A DNA stretch of 64,000 nucleotides from Carpediemonas membranifera (taxonomy: Eukaryota > Fornicata): the NCBI GenBank assembly GCA_019828565.1, contig JAHDYR010000011.1:558001-622000 (forward strand). Reading direction: 5' to 3'. Position numbers and translations under genes: made by a program. Below, in pieces: positions 19,555 to 28,947 of this stretch; positions within the stretch are counted from its first letter, which is position 1; each line of letters starts with the position of its first letter. The notes under the pieces are model-generated. The model made no database searches. It was not told where the DNA came from and was given only the letters and a program-made list of their open reading frames with translations.

Positions 19555-19646
19555 TGTGCTATTGAAGGGTCAAACAATGTGTTTACTGAGGAGGTTTAGA
19601 CCCGTGGTGGTGTAAATGGTCCAAACTAGGGGATTTGAATGCATCA
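19555..19646 (-). repeat. 3' LTR of the gypsy element
   Basis: 92 bp, identical to 24108-24199. On the coding strand it begins TGATGCATTC and ends AATAGCACA. Confidence 0.93.
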
Positions 19647-19649
19647 CTA

Positions 19650-19662
19650 CCCCCCCTCCTTC
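19650..19662 (-). other. Polypurine tract of the gypsy element
   Basis: On the minus strand GAAGGAGGGGGGG stands three bases before the 3' LTR, the expected place for plus-strand DNA priming. Confidence 0.8.
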
Positions 19663-19672
19663 AATGCGATGT

Positions 19673-22600
19673 CTAATCCTGCCGAGTGCCATTTGATTGG
19701 CGGGCCGACATTCTGAGCTTCAAATCATCAAACCGCTTCATGGCTTCCTCTAGGGGTGTATTCACCTGCAGGTACTGCTGAAGTATCGCATTGCCTCTCA
19801 TATCCTCGTCTGTTGGGTTTCTCCACGTGTCGTCTGCTGGTTCGTATCCTAACCAGCGCACCTTCACCTCTGGCGTCTTCATCACGTCCTTCTTGATCCT
19901 GTGCGTGACGATCTCTTTGATATACGTGTGCATACGGTCCTTGGCGCATTCTGCCTTCGCTTTCTCCTCATCCCAGTCGCCTTCTGCGAGCTTCAGATGC
20001 TTCACGTGCTTCTTATACGTCTTGTTCGTCTCGGGGTCCCTTATCACGAACGAGCTGGCGTTTCCAGGTGCCTTCTTGACCACCTGAAGTGGGCCTCTCC
20101 ATCGTAGCTGGTACTTCCCTCTCTGTTCTGCATCCCTGTCGACCATGACCCACGCCTTGGCTGTGATACGGGTCGGTGTCCTCTTGTTGTGCTTGTCCTG
20201 TCTGGCCTTGGCCGCGTCGTACGTCTTCTTCGCCGCGTCCCTGCGCTGTTGAGCTCTCATCTTCTCGTTCCGGACCATCTTGTCAATGACGTCCGTAACG
20301 TCGGCTCTCTCCTGGTTCGACAGTGTCATCTTCCCTTCCCGCTCTGTGGACACCACTAGCTTCCAGGGTGACGTGCCTGTCGTGGCAGATCTAGCCTGGT
20401 TGATGATGTTCTGAACCGCTGGCAGTAGGCCCATCCATTGCTTCGTGCCGCGCTGATGCATCTCGTCCCTGAGGTGGCGGTTCACTTCGCGATTCCTGCG
20501 CTCAACGATCCCATTCTCCTCGTGATGGTACGGGGTGGTCGTCTTCGCGCCCCCGCCTAGCTCTGCCGCGAACGACTTGAACTCCTTCGAGTCGAACTGC
20601 CGTCCGCTATCGGTCACCCACTCGACCGGGGGCGGGAAGTGTGTGAGGTATCTTTCCCTGATTGCTCTGATGGTGGCGGCGGAGGTCACCGTCTTCAGTG
20701 GGCACAGGGTGACCCACCTCGTCGACTCCTCCACCAGCACCAGGATGTACCGGTAACCCTGGTCTGCCTCTGCCATGTTGATGGTGTCGGCGAACACGCG
20801 ACTGAACGGCGACGCTGGCATGCGCAGCTGCTCCTGATATTGCTCGCGTGACCGGTGTTCGGCGTTCTTCTGGCACACGGGGCACTCCTTAACCATCCTC
20901 TGGACGTCCGTGTCCGCAGTGTCCCAGCGCAATCCCTTATCCTCGAGCTTCCACAGCGTCTGGTCAACCCCGTGGTGACCGGTGCCAGGTCCGTGAACGG
21001 ACTTGAAGCGTGGCAGCTTCTGGGACTCGGGTATGGCCGGGAACGTGCCCTCCTCTTCGGGCTCGGCGTCAAGGGTGTCGCCCTCGTCTGTCCCGGCTGC
21101 TTCCTCGGTGTCGCTTTCGTCTGCCTCGTCGCGCTCGCGGTCAGGCTGTCCTGCCGCCTCTTCGCGGAACCGAACTCTCGGCTCGTCGGCGGCGACTTCT
21201 TCCGACTCTTCCTCCGCTGCGTCGACTGCACACATCACGGACACGATCGCACCCTGCTGCTCTGGTGTCAGGCTCTCGGCTTCTGCGCGGGGCATTCTGG
21301 ACAGGCCGTCCGCGACCGTATTAGACTTACCAGGCACGTGGGTGATGCTGAACTTGAGGTTGCCCAGCTCAAGTGCCCAGCGCTGCACCATGGGGTCGAC
21401 GTTGCCCCACGTGTACACGAGGTTACGGTGGTCCGTGAACATCTCAAACTCCCTTGTGGCTAGGAACCGTCTCATCTTCCTCGTGGCCGCTATGATGGCG
21501 AATGCCTCCTTGCGGTAGGTGCTCCACTTGCGCTGGCTTGCTGTCAGGGCCTTGGAGAAGAACATCACAGGTCGCTTCGACCCGTCGTCCTCGACTCTGA
21601 CCAGCACTGCGCCGACACCGGTGTCGGACGCGTCGGTGAACAGCTGTAGGCGGTCGTCAGGGCCCGGTGTGACCAACAGTGTGGGGGAGGTGACGATCTT
21701 CTTCAGTCTCTTGAACGCCTCTCTCTGGGGGTCGCCCCACACGAACGTCTGGCCCTTGATCTCCAGCTTGCGGATCGGCTCGGTGATGTCCGCGTAGCCG
21801 GGGATGAACTGGGAGAAGAAGTTGAAGATGCCCAATGTGGACCTGACGTCACTCACGTTTGTCGGGTCGGGCAGCTCCTGGACACCCTGGACGCGCCATG
21901 GGGGATGCGCTTTCCCTCCGCCGACACTATCCATCCGAGGTACTCCACCTCCGTCAACCCGAAAAAGCACTTGTTCTTGTTGAGCTTCAGCTTCTTCTCT
22001 CGCACCCGGTCCATCACCCGCATCAGGTTCGCCTGGTACTCTTCCCAGGTCGACCCATAGACGATGATGTCGTCCACGTACACAAGACACGCCGTGCCCA
22101 GCATGTCCGCGAAAGCCTCCTCTAAGGCCTCTTGCATATGGCCAGCCGCGGTGGCAAGGCCGAACGGCATCGTAGTGTAGGTATAGTGCCCCTTGGAGTA
22201 CGTGAACGCCAGGTACTCCTGTGTGTCGGGGTGCACCGGGACCTGATGGAAGGCCTTGCTGAGGTCAAGTGCTGCGAAGTACTTGTTGCCCCTCAGCCTC
22301 TCGATCAGCTCTTCCGTCGACGGCAAGTCGTGCTGAGTCATGGACGCCAGGAGCTCGTTCAGTGGCGAGTAGTCCATGCACGGCCGCCACGTCCCGGCCT
22401 TCTTCCGCACCATGACCACTGAGCTGCTCCAGGGAGACTTGGTTGGGATGATGATCCCGCTTTCCTCCAGCTTCTGCATCTCTGACCGGAGTTCATCCTC
22501 CACCTGTCTTGGGAACCTTCGGGGCAGACGGAAGTAGGGTCGGGCGTCCTTCTTCAGCGTGACCTTGAACGGCTTAAGGTCTGCTGGTTCGCCTGCATCG

Positions 22601-23007
22601 CCGAAGCAGTCGCTGTATCTCTCGGCCCAGTCCTCTGTGAGCTTGGAGATGACCTGGATGGGGTCTGCTTCGGTGTCAAGGTTGCGGTTGATTAGGCCGA
22701 GGGAGTCAATCACCTCCATGTTGATGAGGAACGACTCGGCCTTGTCCATCGCATACCAGGTCGGCGTCGCGGTGACCTCTCTGTCGAGGTGGAGGGTGAT
22801 CGGCACATCTGACAACACTCGGTAGACCCTCCTCATCGACTCGTCAGCCAAGCGGACTGTCTCGCCCCGCGTGGCGATCTTCAGTCCCTTCTCGACGGCC
22901 CAGTCCCTCGGCACGACGCTGAACGAGGAGCAGGTGTCCATGCGGACGATCAACTCTTCGCCCAGCAGACTGGCCTTCTCCTGCCAGATAGTCTTGGACG
23001 CTAACAT
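19673..23007 (-). pseudogene. pol: gypsy pol: protease-RT-RNase H-integrase-chromodomain, one frameshift
   Basis: From ATG 23007: a protease-like VRMDTCSSFSVV with DTC instead of the usual DTG/DSG (residue about 24), then reverse transcriptase with LDLSKAFHQ (about 248), MPFGLATAA (280) and YVDD (310-313). The frame is lost at a run of five Gs (plus strand 21900-21904); one extra base would restore it. The second frame continues with RNase H (LFTDASDTGVGAVLV, DHRNLVY), an integrase HHCC zinc finger (ending ECPVCQ), the integrase DDE residues (FADTINM, TDSGRQFD, HHEENGIVERRN) and a C-terminal chromodomain (VKVRWLGYEPADDTW). pol is in a different frame from gag, 17 bp downstream, as is usual. 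The single lesion in a homopolymer may be a sequencing error. Confidence 0.9.
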
Positions 23008-23023
23008 AAAACAGAAAGGATAC

Positions 23024-24094
23024 TCAGATGGCTTTTACAACTGTGCACTGGTGCGACTTGTGGCCGAACTCGCCGCACCTGAAGCACTTCGGCTCCTCGT
23101 GTGGGCAGTCGGCCGAGTCGTGACCCTTTTCGCCGCAGTTGAAGCAGCCGCGGCCCCCTTGCCGCCGCTCAGGCTTGGCCCCCTCGGCCGCGCCGTCATT
23201 GCGTCTGCGCTCTCCCGTCCTCGCTGGCATCTTCCGCTCCTCTCTCGGCTTGCTCTGCAGTGACTCGAGCTGCTTCTGTAGGGCCGCGAGCCGGCTGCTC
23301 GGCACCAGGTCAAACTCTCGCATGGCATCTGTTCGGGCCCGTAGGTACTTTGCTATGACCTTCAACGACTTCGCGACTGTTGACTTGGAAAGAACAACAG
23401 AGCGAAGAGACGATGCGATCGTCTCGTCATCGAGGCTCGCCAGAACGATCTCCTGGAGCTCTCTAGCATCCAGGGATCCGACCTTCTCGAACAGATCTAC
23501 CATATCCGTGAACACATGGCGGTAACGGGTGAAAGAGGTCTCACGGAGCTTGCGAAGCTCGCGGTACGCGCGCTGAAGACTGATATTGGTTAGTGTGGCC
23601 TCAGCCATCACCACCCAGCGCTCATCGCGCTTCCTCCTCGTTGTCTTCGCCTCCTTCTTCTCTTGGTCTTGAGCCATGATGTACCGGAGCAAAGCGTCGT
23701 CCCGGGCGGTCGTCTTGCCGCTTGTCTTCTTCTTCCGGGCCGGGTTAGCGATGAGTGTGCTCCGGGCGTCATCCTCGGAGTCGCTCTGGGCGTGCGCGTC
23801 TTCGCCGCCCCTGCTGCTGTCGCTACCCTCGTTGGCGCTGAACATCTCCTCGTCGTCTTCACTCGAGCTGTCAGAGCTGTCATCGGAGCTTTCGTCGTCC
23901 TCCAGAGCTTGGTATGCGTCCTTGATACTTGTTCTCACTTTCGCGTCGATGCACTCGAAGAGGGTCTTCGGCTTGACCTCATCTTCAGCATAGAGTGCGT
24001 AGCTCATGCGGAACCTCACCCAGTCGGCTGCAGTGTGCCGGAGATACTTCGGGTAAGTCCCTTTTGGGTCGTCGTCATCGTCATCCTTCTTCAT
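23024..24094 (-). CDS. gag: gypsy gag with two zinc knuckles
   Basis: 356 residues: an acidic N-terminal region (DDDDDDPKGTYPKYL, serine/aspartate-rich tract about 70-115), a helical capsid-like centre (TRYRHVFTDMVDLFEKVGSL, the usual retro-gag block) and two C-terminal CCHC knuckles, CFNCGEKGHDSADC (about 317-330) and CFRCGEFGHKSHQC (about 337-350). Gag packages the RNA and forms the particle. The ORF is intact. The start is 13 nt inside the 5' LTR. Confidence 0.9.
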   Translation of the reverse strand: MKKDDDDDDPKGTYPKYLRHTAADWVRFRMSYALYAEDEVKPKTLFECIDAKVRTSIKDAYQALEDDESSDDSSDSSSEDDEEMFSANEGSDSSRGGEDAHAQSDSEDDARSTLIANPARKKKTSGKTTARDDALLRYIMAQDQEKKEAKTTRRKRDERWVVMAEATLTNISLQRAYRELRKLRETSFTRYRHVFTDMVDLFEKVGSLDARELQEIVLASLDDETIASSLRSVVLSKSTVAKSLKVIAKYLRARTDAMREFDLVPSSRLAALQKQLESLQSKPREERKMPARTGERRRNDGAAEGAKPERRQGGRGCFNCGEKGHDSADCPHEEPKCFRCGEFGHKSHQCTVVKAI

Positions 24095-24107
24095 GCGTAG
24101 TAATTAC

Positions 24108-24199
24108 TGTGCTATTGAAGGGTCAAACAATGTGTTTACTGAGGAGGTTTAGACCCGTGGTGGTGTAAATGGTCCAAACTAGGGGATTTGAATGCATCA
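24108..24199 (-). repeat. 5' LTR of the gypsy element
   Basis: 92 bp, identical to 19555-19646. It is followed on the plus strand by GCGTA (24200-24204). Confidence 0.93.
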
Positions 24200-24204
24200 G
24201 CGTA
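24200..24204. repeat. Target-site copy GCGTA (third)
   Basis: Right flank of the gypsy element, eight bases before a TAAACTGC element. Confidence 0.85.
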
Positions 24205-24212
24205 AACGAGTT

Positions 24213-24220
24213 TAAACTGC
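24213..24220 (+). promoter_or_regulatory. Candidate core promoter/initiator element TAAACTGC
   Basis: TTTAAACTGCGGAAAAGC lies 28 nt before the ATG at 24249 and eight bases from the gypsy insertion. It closely matches TTAAACTGCGGGAAAGC at 37130, which also sits beside an LTR. Confidence 0.5.
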
Positions 24221-24248
24221 GGAAAAGCAAGCGCGAGCTGAAATACTG

Positions 24249-25229
24249 ATGGCTGAAGATGCGGATCAGCTGAGGCTTGTTGTACACAATCCTGACATCC
24301 CCGATTCATTCATATGCCGCTGTTACAGCGATGGAGCTGTGTTCCTCCAGCCAATCGCGAATCCGAATGAAGTTGCCGACGCTGACTGCTTCCGGTTTGC
24401 ATGCGAGTCCCCCGGTGTATCTGGTGAATGGATACAGGATGTTCGGGGCAATGCATTCCTTGTTCTCGGCACTGAACGCGGAGAAGCGCTCCTCTTCGAC
24501 TTCTCGACGGAGACTACCAACGTAATCACACTTCCCAACACGTCTCGGTCGACCTCACCCATCCTCTGCTTCACCTTCGTCAGCTTGGAGACCCCCTCTG
24601 ATCATACGATCCTCATTGCCGGGCGGCACGACGGCACGCTCTCAGCATGGGCCATGCACCCTGGAGTGCAGCCCACACCCGTCAAGCTCAACGGATATGC
24701 CGCCAGTGACGCTATTCTCGCCCTTCGCGCGATCCCCGCGATCAGTGGTATCCTCCTCCAGGTGGTGACCACGTGCGGCCACATCGTCCTGCTGTCCGGC
24801 ACGAGCTCGGCTGTGGGCTGGTCGTTTGAAGATCTCTACTGCCTCACCGAGTCTGCTACATACATCAGCGCCAAGTTCGAGAGGAACATGGCCGTCTGCT
24901 GCGGTGTGGGTCTCATCGACGTCTTCACATTCCAGGAGCCACCGGGCCTTTCTGTCGTCAAGAAGGCGCAGTTCCTGAGGTCGGACCGCGTGTTCAGCGA
25001 CGCTAGTGTTGTCCCCAAGAAGAAAAACCCCTTCCTCGCGGCGATCGACTCGTTCGGCGGCATTTATCTCAAGGTGCTCAACCTGGCCGCGCCCAACGTC
25101 ATCATGCCGCTGAGTGACGACGACCTGGCCGAACAGAAGCTCCCGACCCGCGGGGTGTCGCTGATTGTCGAGGGCGACAGCATAACCGTGTACGATTGCC
25201 AGAACTGGATGATCGCCCTGTCAGTGTAG
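24249..25229 (+). CDS. Beta-propeller/WD40-like protein, unassigned
   Basis: 326 residues with repeated short beta-strand patterns typical of divergent WD40 blades: GNAFLVLGTERGEALLFDF, HTILIAGRHDGTLSAWAM, GILLQVVTTCGHIVLLSG and MAVCCGVGLIDVFTF. No catalytic residues, signal peptide or membrane segment. Size and blade spacing could suit a WDR54-like propeller, but I cannot confirm it. The start is supported by the TAAACTGC element 28 nt upstream. GATAGTGTAAAAG follows the stop (poly(A) signal). The promoter is hemmed in by the gypsy element. Confidence 0.7.
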   Translation: MAEDADQLRLVVHNPDIPDSFICRCYSDGAVFLQPIANPNEVADADCFRFACESPGVSGEWIQDVRGNAFLVLGTERGEALLFDFSTETTNVITLPNTSRSTSPILCFTFVSLETPSDHTILIAGRHDGTLSAWAMHPGVQPTPVKLNGYAASDAILALRAIPAISGILLQVVTTCGHIVLLSGTSSAVGWSFEDLYCLTESATYISAKFERNMAVCCGVGLIDVFTFQEPPGLSVVKKAQFLRSDRVFSDASVVPKKKNPFLAAIDSFGGIYLKVLNLAAPNVIMPLSDDDLAEQKLPTRGVSLIVEGDSITVYDCQNWMIALSV

Positions 25230-25323
25230 AGGGATAGTGTAAAAGTAAGCTTACAGCTGAGCAAGGCAGGGTCGCCGCCACGACCAGAGACCTTATCCTG
25301 CGATTTTTGGCGATGAAATTTGC

Positions 25324-26385
25324 ATGGCCCAAAACGCTGAATCACTGGTGCAATGTCTCGAAATTGCAGAACAAATGTTACAAATAGTTGATCCTGATAT
25401 CTTAGCGAAGTATGAGCGTGTGAAAACTGCCATCACCCGTGAATCGAGGCACAAGAAGAAGCACTCAGCCGGAAAGGACTTCTCATGCCAAGTGATGACA
25501 GTAGACGATAGCTGGGACTTCTTAGAAGGCGTCATTCCAATATCTGTTGCGTCATCCAAGACCTCATCATCATTGAAGCACTACATCGTTGACAAAATGG
25601 CAGAGCTCAAGACCAAGGACGCCGAGCTAAGTCAGTACAAGCGCCACGCAATACGATACGAGCGTGAGATCGAGCAGCTCCGTATTGAAGCTGGGAACAC
25701 GCAACAGCAGCTGGCCGACGCTAATGCCCGGGTCGCTTCGATGGAGAGGCAGGCCGCAGAGATGGAGGCCGACAAGCGCACGCTCAAGGACATTCGCATG
25801 TCTGAGCAGAATAAGGCGCTTGAACTGGAGGAGGCGCTGCGTGCGGTGCACGTGCTGCTTCGGGAGAAGGAGGCTGCAATCAATCAAGCCCGCAAGGCCG
25901 AGACAGACGCACGCGAGGCAATCAGCTCGCTTCAAGAGAGAATAGCCCTCCTCAAGGGCGACCAGGCCGCGGCCGTGGAGCGTGCCCGAGTTACTGGAGC
26001 CAAGGACGCCCGTACAGAGGCAGACAGGGAGGCTGCGCGTCTCAAGGAAGAGCTCAAGGCCGTTCAAGATGAGCTCAGCGTGCAGGAGGAGAGACACCAG
26101 GCAGAGCTAGCGAAGAGCAGGGAAGCCATTGAAGACACCCGTGAGCGGTGCGACAGGAAGATAGCCGGGCTCCAGGACCGTCTGGCCCTGCAGCAACTGC
26201 GAATAGGCAGACTGAGAGCGGCCCTTGGTGTGGAGGAGGAGCCGACTCCCGAGCCTATGGACCCGAGACTGGCGCTTGGCGGGGAGAGTCCCGACCCGAG
26301 CCCGGCCACGCCCCCGAGGCCTGTGCTGGATGTTATATCCAGTGAGAAGCGGCGAAAGAAAGGGAAGAAGAAGGTTGTTCGCTGA
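25324..26385 (+). CDS. Coiled-coil protein (353 aa), function unknown
   Basis: Residues 1-85 are a helical, non-repetitive head (MAQNAESLVQCLEIAEQMLQ; DSWDFLEGVIPIS). Residues about 95-300 are a continuous coiled coil. The tail is proline-rich and ends with a lysine cluster (SSEKRRKKGKKKVVR) that could be a nuclear or microtubule-binding signal. No family recognised. It follows the propeller gene by 94 bp in the same direction. TTTAGTAAATAAAG about 75 bp after the stop is a probable poly(A) signal. Confidence 0.7.
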   Translation: MAQNAESLVQCLEIAEQMLQIVDPDILAKYERVKTAITRESRHKKKHSAGKDFSCQVMTVDDSWDFLEGVIPISVASSKTSSSLKHYIVDKMAELKTKDAELSQYKRHAIRYEREIEQLRIEAGNTQQQLADANARVASMERQAAEMEADKRTLKDIRMSEQNKALELEEALRAVHVLLREKEAAINQARKAETDAREAISSLQERIALLKGDQAAAVERARVTGAKDARTEADREAARLKEELKAVQDELSVQEERHQAELAKSREAIEDTRERCDRKIAGLQDRLALQQLRIGRLRAALGVEEEPTPEPMDPRLALGGESPDPSPATPPRPVLDVISSEKRRKKGKKKVVR

Positions 26386-26628
26386 GGCACGGGCGGTTGG
26401 GACCCGACTCAGGCAAGACTTCACGCGTGCACGCGACATTGAAGAGCAGCAGACAAGATCATTTAGTAAATAAAGCTAAATAGCTCCGTACCTTCGTCCC
26501 CGAGCCTCTCGCGATGCCCAAGTCAGGGATTGGCTCATTTGGCTGGAGCCACCTGGGCGGGCAGTTAAAGTACTAGTCGTATTTTTTCAAATTTTGAGAA
26601 GAGGTTTCATTTTAGAGCGGACATAAGT

Positions 26629-27007
26629 ATGATGCTTGCTGATGGTATTGTACCCACTCGGATTGCTGGGCGAGATATAGTCAAAAACGAAGCGACGACA
26701 CCATGTGTCGAATTTGACTTGGCGGTGAGTCACGAGGAGACCTTTGTGTTCGTTATGTTCCCTATCGAGCGTGTTGCCCCCGTCTACGAGTTCAAGGTTC
26801 GTTCATGCTGTTCTTAATGCACGTTTTGAGGTGCAGGAATCTGTGCGTGCTCTTCAGATTCCACAGAATGGCCATCTTTTCATTATCCAGGCTGTTGAGA
26901 AGCAGAACGGCTCCGTTTTCCACGCCCGCCGCCAGCAGGTTGCCTACAACATGCTCCACGGCAAGTGGCAGCGCATCCGCGAGCAGAAGGCCGCTGAGGA
27001 GAACTAA
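26629..27007 (+). CDS. Small unknown protein (112 aa), probable intron
   Basis: Exon 26629-26796 ends ...APVYEFK and exon 26837-27007 begins ESVRALQIPQNGHLFIIQAV and ends REQKAAEEN. The 40-nt intron has GTTCGT at the 5' end but GAGGTGCAG at the 3' end, lacking the AC-N-CAG seen in the other introns, so the junction is less sure. Without splicing, exon 1 stops after 62 codons. The product is a mixed alpha/beta small protein that I do not recognise. GTGTAAAC lies 10 nt after the stop. Confidence 0.5.
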
Positions 27008-27822
27008 GCTCCACGTGTAAACAGTTTTGACGGCAAGCCAGACGTTGTCGCCGAGCAATCTTGTGTCCTCCTGTGTCTTGGGCACTGACCAATCACCGAG
27101 ACCAAGTCAAGTTGTTGGGCTTTGGTACTTGGAGGTTTGAGTCATGATCACGATAAGCTAAGTCAAAGCCAAGGCATATAGGGCCAACCTACACTCAGTA
27201 CAGCCGATGCACGACACTATCCAGGGCCTCTTGTAGTTTCGGCCATTTTTGCACCAGGCAGGTTTGCTTCAGGTAGCAAGAAGGTCTATGATGAGATATT
27301 GCCGCCCCAGACTGAGAGTAATGTGCTGATTCGGTTTTAACTGAGGCCTCTATTCGATAACAACATCAATTCCTGTCGTTTGACATCTTTCCGGCGCTCC
27401 TCCCAGTGTGCTCAGTCTTTTGCCAAAACGAGCGATTTCAACAAACGTACAGCCATCAGCCCATTGGATAGGTTCTGTAGTCTTACATAGCAGCACTCGC
27501 CTTGCTCACTGCCGCATTCGACATTCTCATCGCGTCTGAGGACGTTAGCATCCTCACGATTGCAATAAAGCAGCATCAAGAGCGACACAGGTTGTTTACT
27601 GGAGCGGTTGGCTCCCATCTCCGAGTGCAGAGCAGGCGGTCTTCCAATCAAGCGGCAGATGATCCAGCTCAGCACGAGGTCACCCAGGTGGCTCCTCCTC
27701 GGTGAGCAAATCCCGGCTCTCGAACGTGTGAGGCATGACATATCCCTTGTTGGACGACTGCATGTCACGCTTCATGTGGCAGACAGCCGAGATGGCCACT
27801 TGCAGTTTTAGCACAAACGAGA
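27008..27822. other. Longest plain intergenic stretch in the host-gene region
   Basis: About 815 bp without a convincing gene. A C/D-box-like arrangement (ATGATGA near 27290 followed by CTGA motifs) was noted but is too weak to call. A small opposite-strand ORF (27412-27768) has no recognisable features. Confidence 0.3.
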
Positions 27823-28842
27823 ATGCTTATCCTCGGAATTGAAGGATCAGCGAATAAGCTGGCTGCAGCTGTTCTGCAAGACGAAAACATTCTATCAAAT
27901 GAGCGCAATACATTCATTACTCCGCCCGGACAAGGCTTTCTTCCCAAGGAAACAGCCGAGCACCACAGAAAGTACGTACTCGACATCATTAACGACGCTC
28001 TGAACATCGCTAATGTTACTATGAAGGACATTGACCTTATTGCCTTCACCAAAGGCCCGGGAATGGGCGGACCTCTCCTCTCGTGCGCGTTTGTCGCCCG
28101 AATGCTCTCCCAGATGTGGCAGAAGCCTCTCATCGGCGTCAACCACTGTATCGCGCACATAGAGATGGGCCGGCTAGCCACTGGGTTCGCCGACCCCGCC
28201 GTTCTTTACGTCAGCGGCGGCAACACACAGGTTGTCTCCTTCTCGAGGGGACGCTATCAGGTCTTCGGCGAAACAATCGATATCGCAGTCGGAAACCTCT
28301 TAGACCGGTTTGCGCGCCTTGTGAACATCCCGAATGACCCGTCTCCCGGCTACAACATCGAGCAGCTGGCTCTCAAGGGGAGGAAGTACATCCCCCTCCC
28401 CTACTCTGTGAAAGGCATGGACGTATCATTCAGCGGTATTCTCAACACCGTCCAGGAGATTGTCTCGGGTGTGCAGAGACCCGGTCGACCCGACGACTCA
28501 TGGACAGTCGAGGACCTCTGCTACTCAGTGCAGGAGACGGCCTTCTCCATGCTCGTCGAGGTTACTGAACGCGCTATGGCCCACTGCCACCAGAATTCCG
28601 TCCTTGTTGTTGGCGGTGTGGGGTGCAACGTCAGGCTGCAGGAGATGCTCGGCCGCATGGCTGCTGAGCGGGGCGGGTCTCTTGGGGCCATGGACCAGCG
28701 CTATTGCATCGATAACGGGGCGATGATAGGGTACCTCGGCAAGGTCATGGCCGAGGCGGGCATCAGACACACGTTGGATGACACTACCGTCACCCAGAGG
28801 TTTAGAACAGACTCTGTCGATGCCGTATGGCGTGAAGGCTGA
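27823..28842 (+). CDS. OSGEP: tRNA N6-adenosine threonylcarbamoyltransferase Kae1/OSGEP (KEOPS)
   Basis: 339 residues, full length for the archaeal/eukaryotic cytosolic type. It has the ASKHA ATPase fold signs [13 protein letters not shown] (phosphate loop), [10 protein letters not shown], the metal-binding [21 protein letters not shown], and near the C-terminus [15 protein letters not shown] with the metal-ligand [10 protein letters not shown]. Kae1 transfers the threonylcarbamoyl group to A37 of ANN-decoding tRNAs within KEOPS (with Bud32, Cgi121, Pcc1), in cytosol. The HIEMGR histidines and the C-terminal aspartate are present, so it should be active. The ATG is fixed by the conserved start [12 protein letters not shown]. 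Confidence 0.96.
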   Translation: MLILGIEGSANKLAAAVLQDENILSNERNTFITPPGQGFLPKETAEHHRKYVLDIINDALNIANVTMKDIDLIAFTKGPGMGGPLLSCAFVARMLSQMWQKPLIGVNHCIAHIEMGRLATGFADPAVLYVSGGNTQVVSFSRGRYQVFGETIDIAVGNLLDRFARLVNIPNDPSPGYNIEQLALKGRKYIPLPYSVKGMDVSFSGILNTVQEIVSGVQRPGRPDDSWTVEDLCYSVQETAFSMLVEVTERAMAHCHQNSVLVVGGVGCNVRLQEMLGRMAAERGGSLGAMDQRYCIDNGAMIGYLGKVMAEAGIRHTLDDTTVTQRFRTDSVDAVWREG

Positions 28843-28947
28843 GAGATTATCTCGGTTATGTTCGGTAGTGCTTCTCAGTTGATGGAAACATGTATACCGC
28901 TGCATCTTGTGCATTTACATACGCTTACGTAATTCATAAACTGCACA

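Larger units (their letters stand above)
19555..24199 (-). mobile_element. Complete Ty3/gypsy chromovirus with identical 92-bp LTRs
   Basis: A 4645-bp element transcribed on the minus strand, with gag, protease, reverse transcriptase, RNase H, integrase and chromodomain in that order. The LTRs are 92 bp, start TG and end CA on the coding strand, and are identical, so insertion is recent. GCGTA flanks both sides. A polypurine tract abuts the 3' LTR. The gag ATG is only 13 nt inside the 5' LTR, leaving little room for a tRNA-primer site. Self-priming, as in Tf1, is one possibility but not shown. A one-base frameshift breaks pol. The element lies in what would have been an about 85-bp space between the proteasome gene and the gene at 24249. 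Confidence 0.92.

Noticed and set aside
27285-27350. C/D-box snoRNA-like ATGATGA and CTGA boxes
   Set aside because: No terminal stem and the D box is ambiguous; such short motifs are common by chance.
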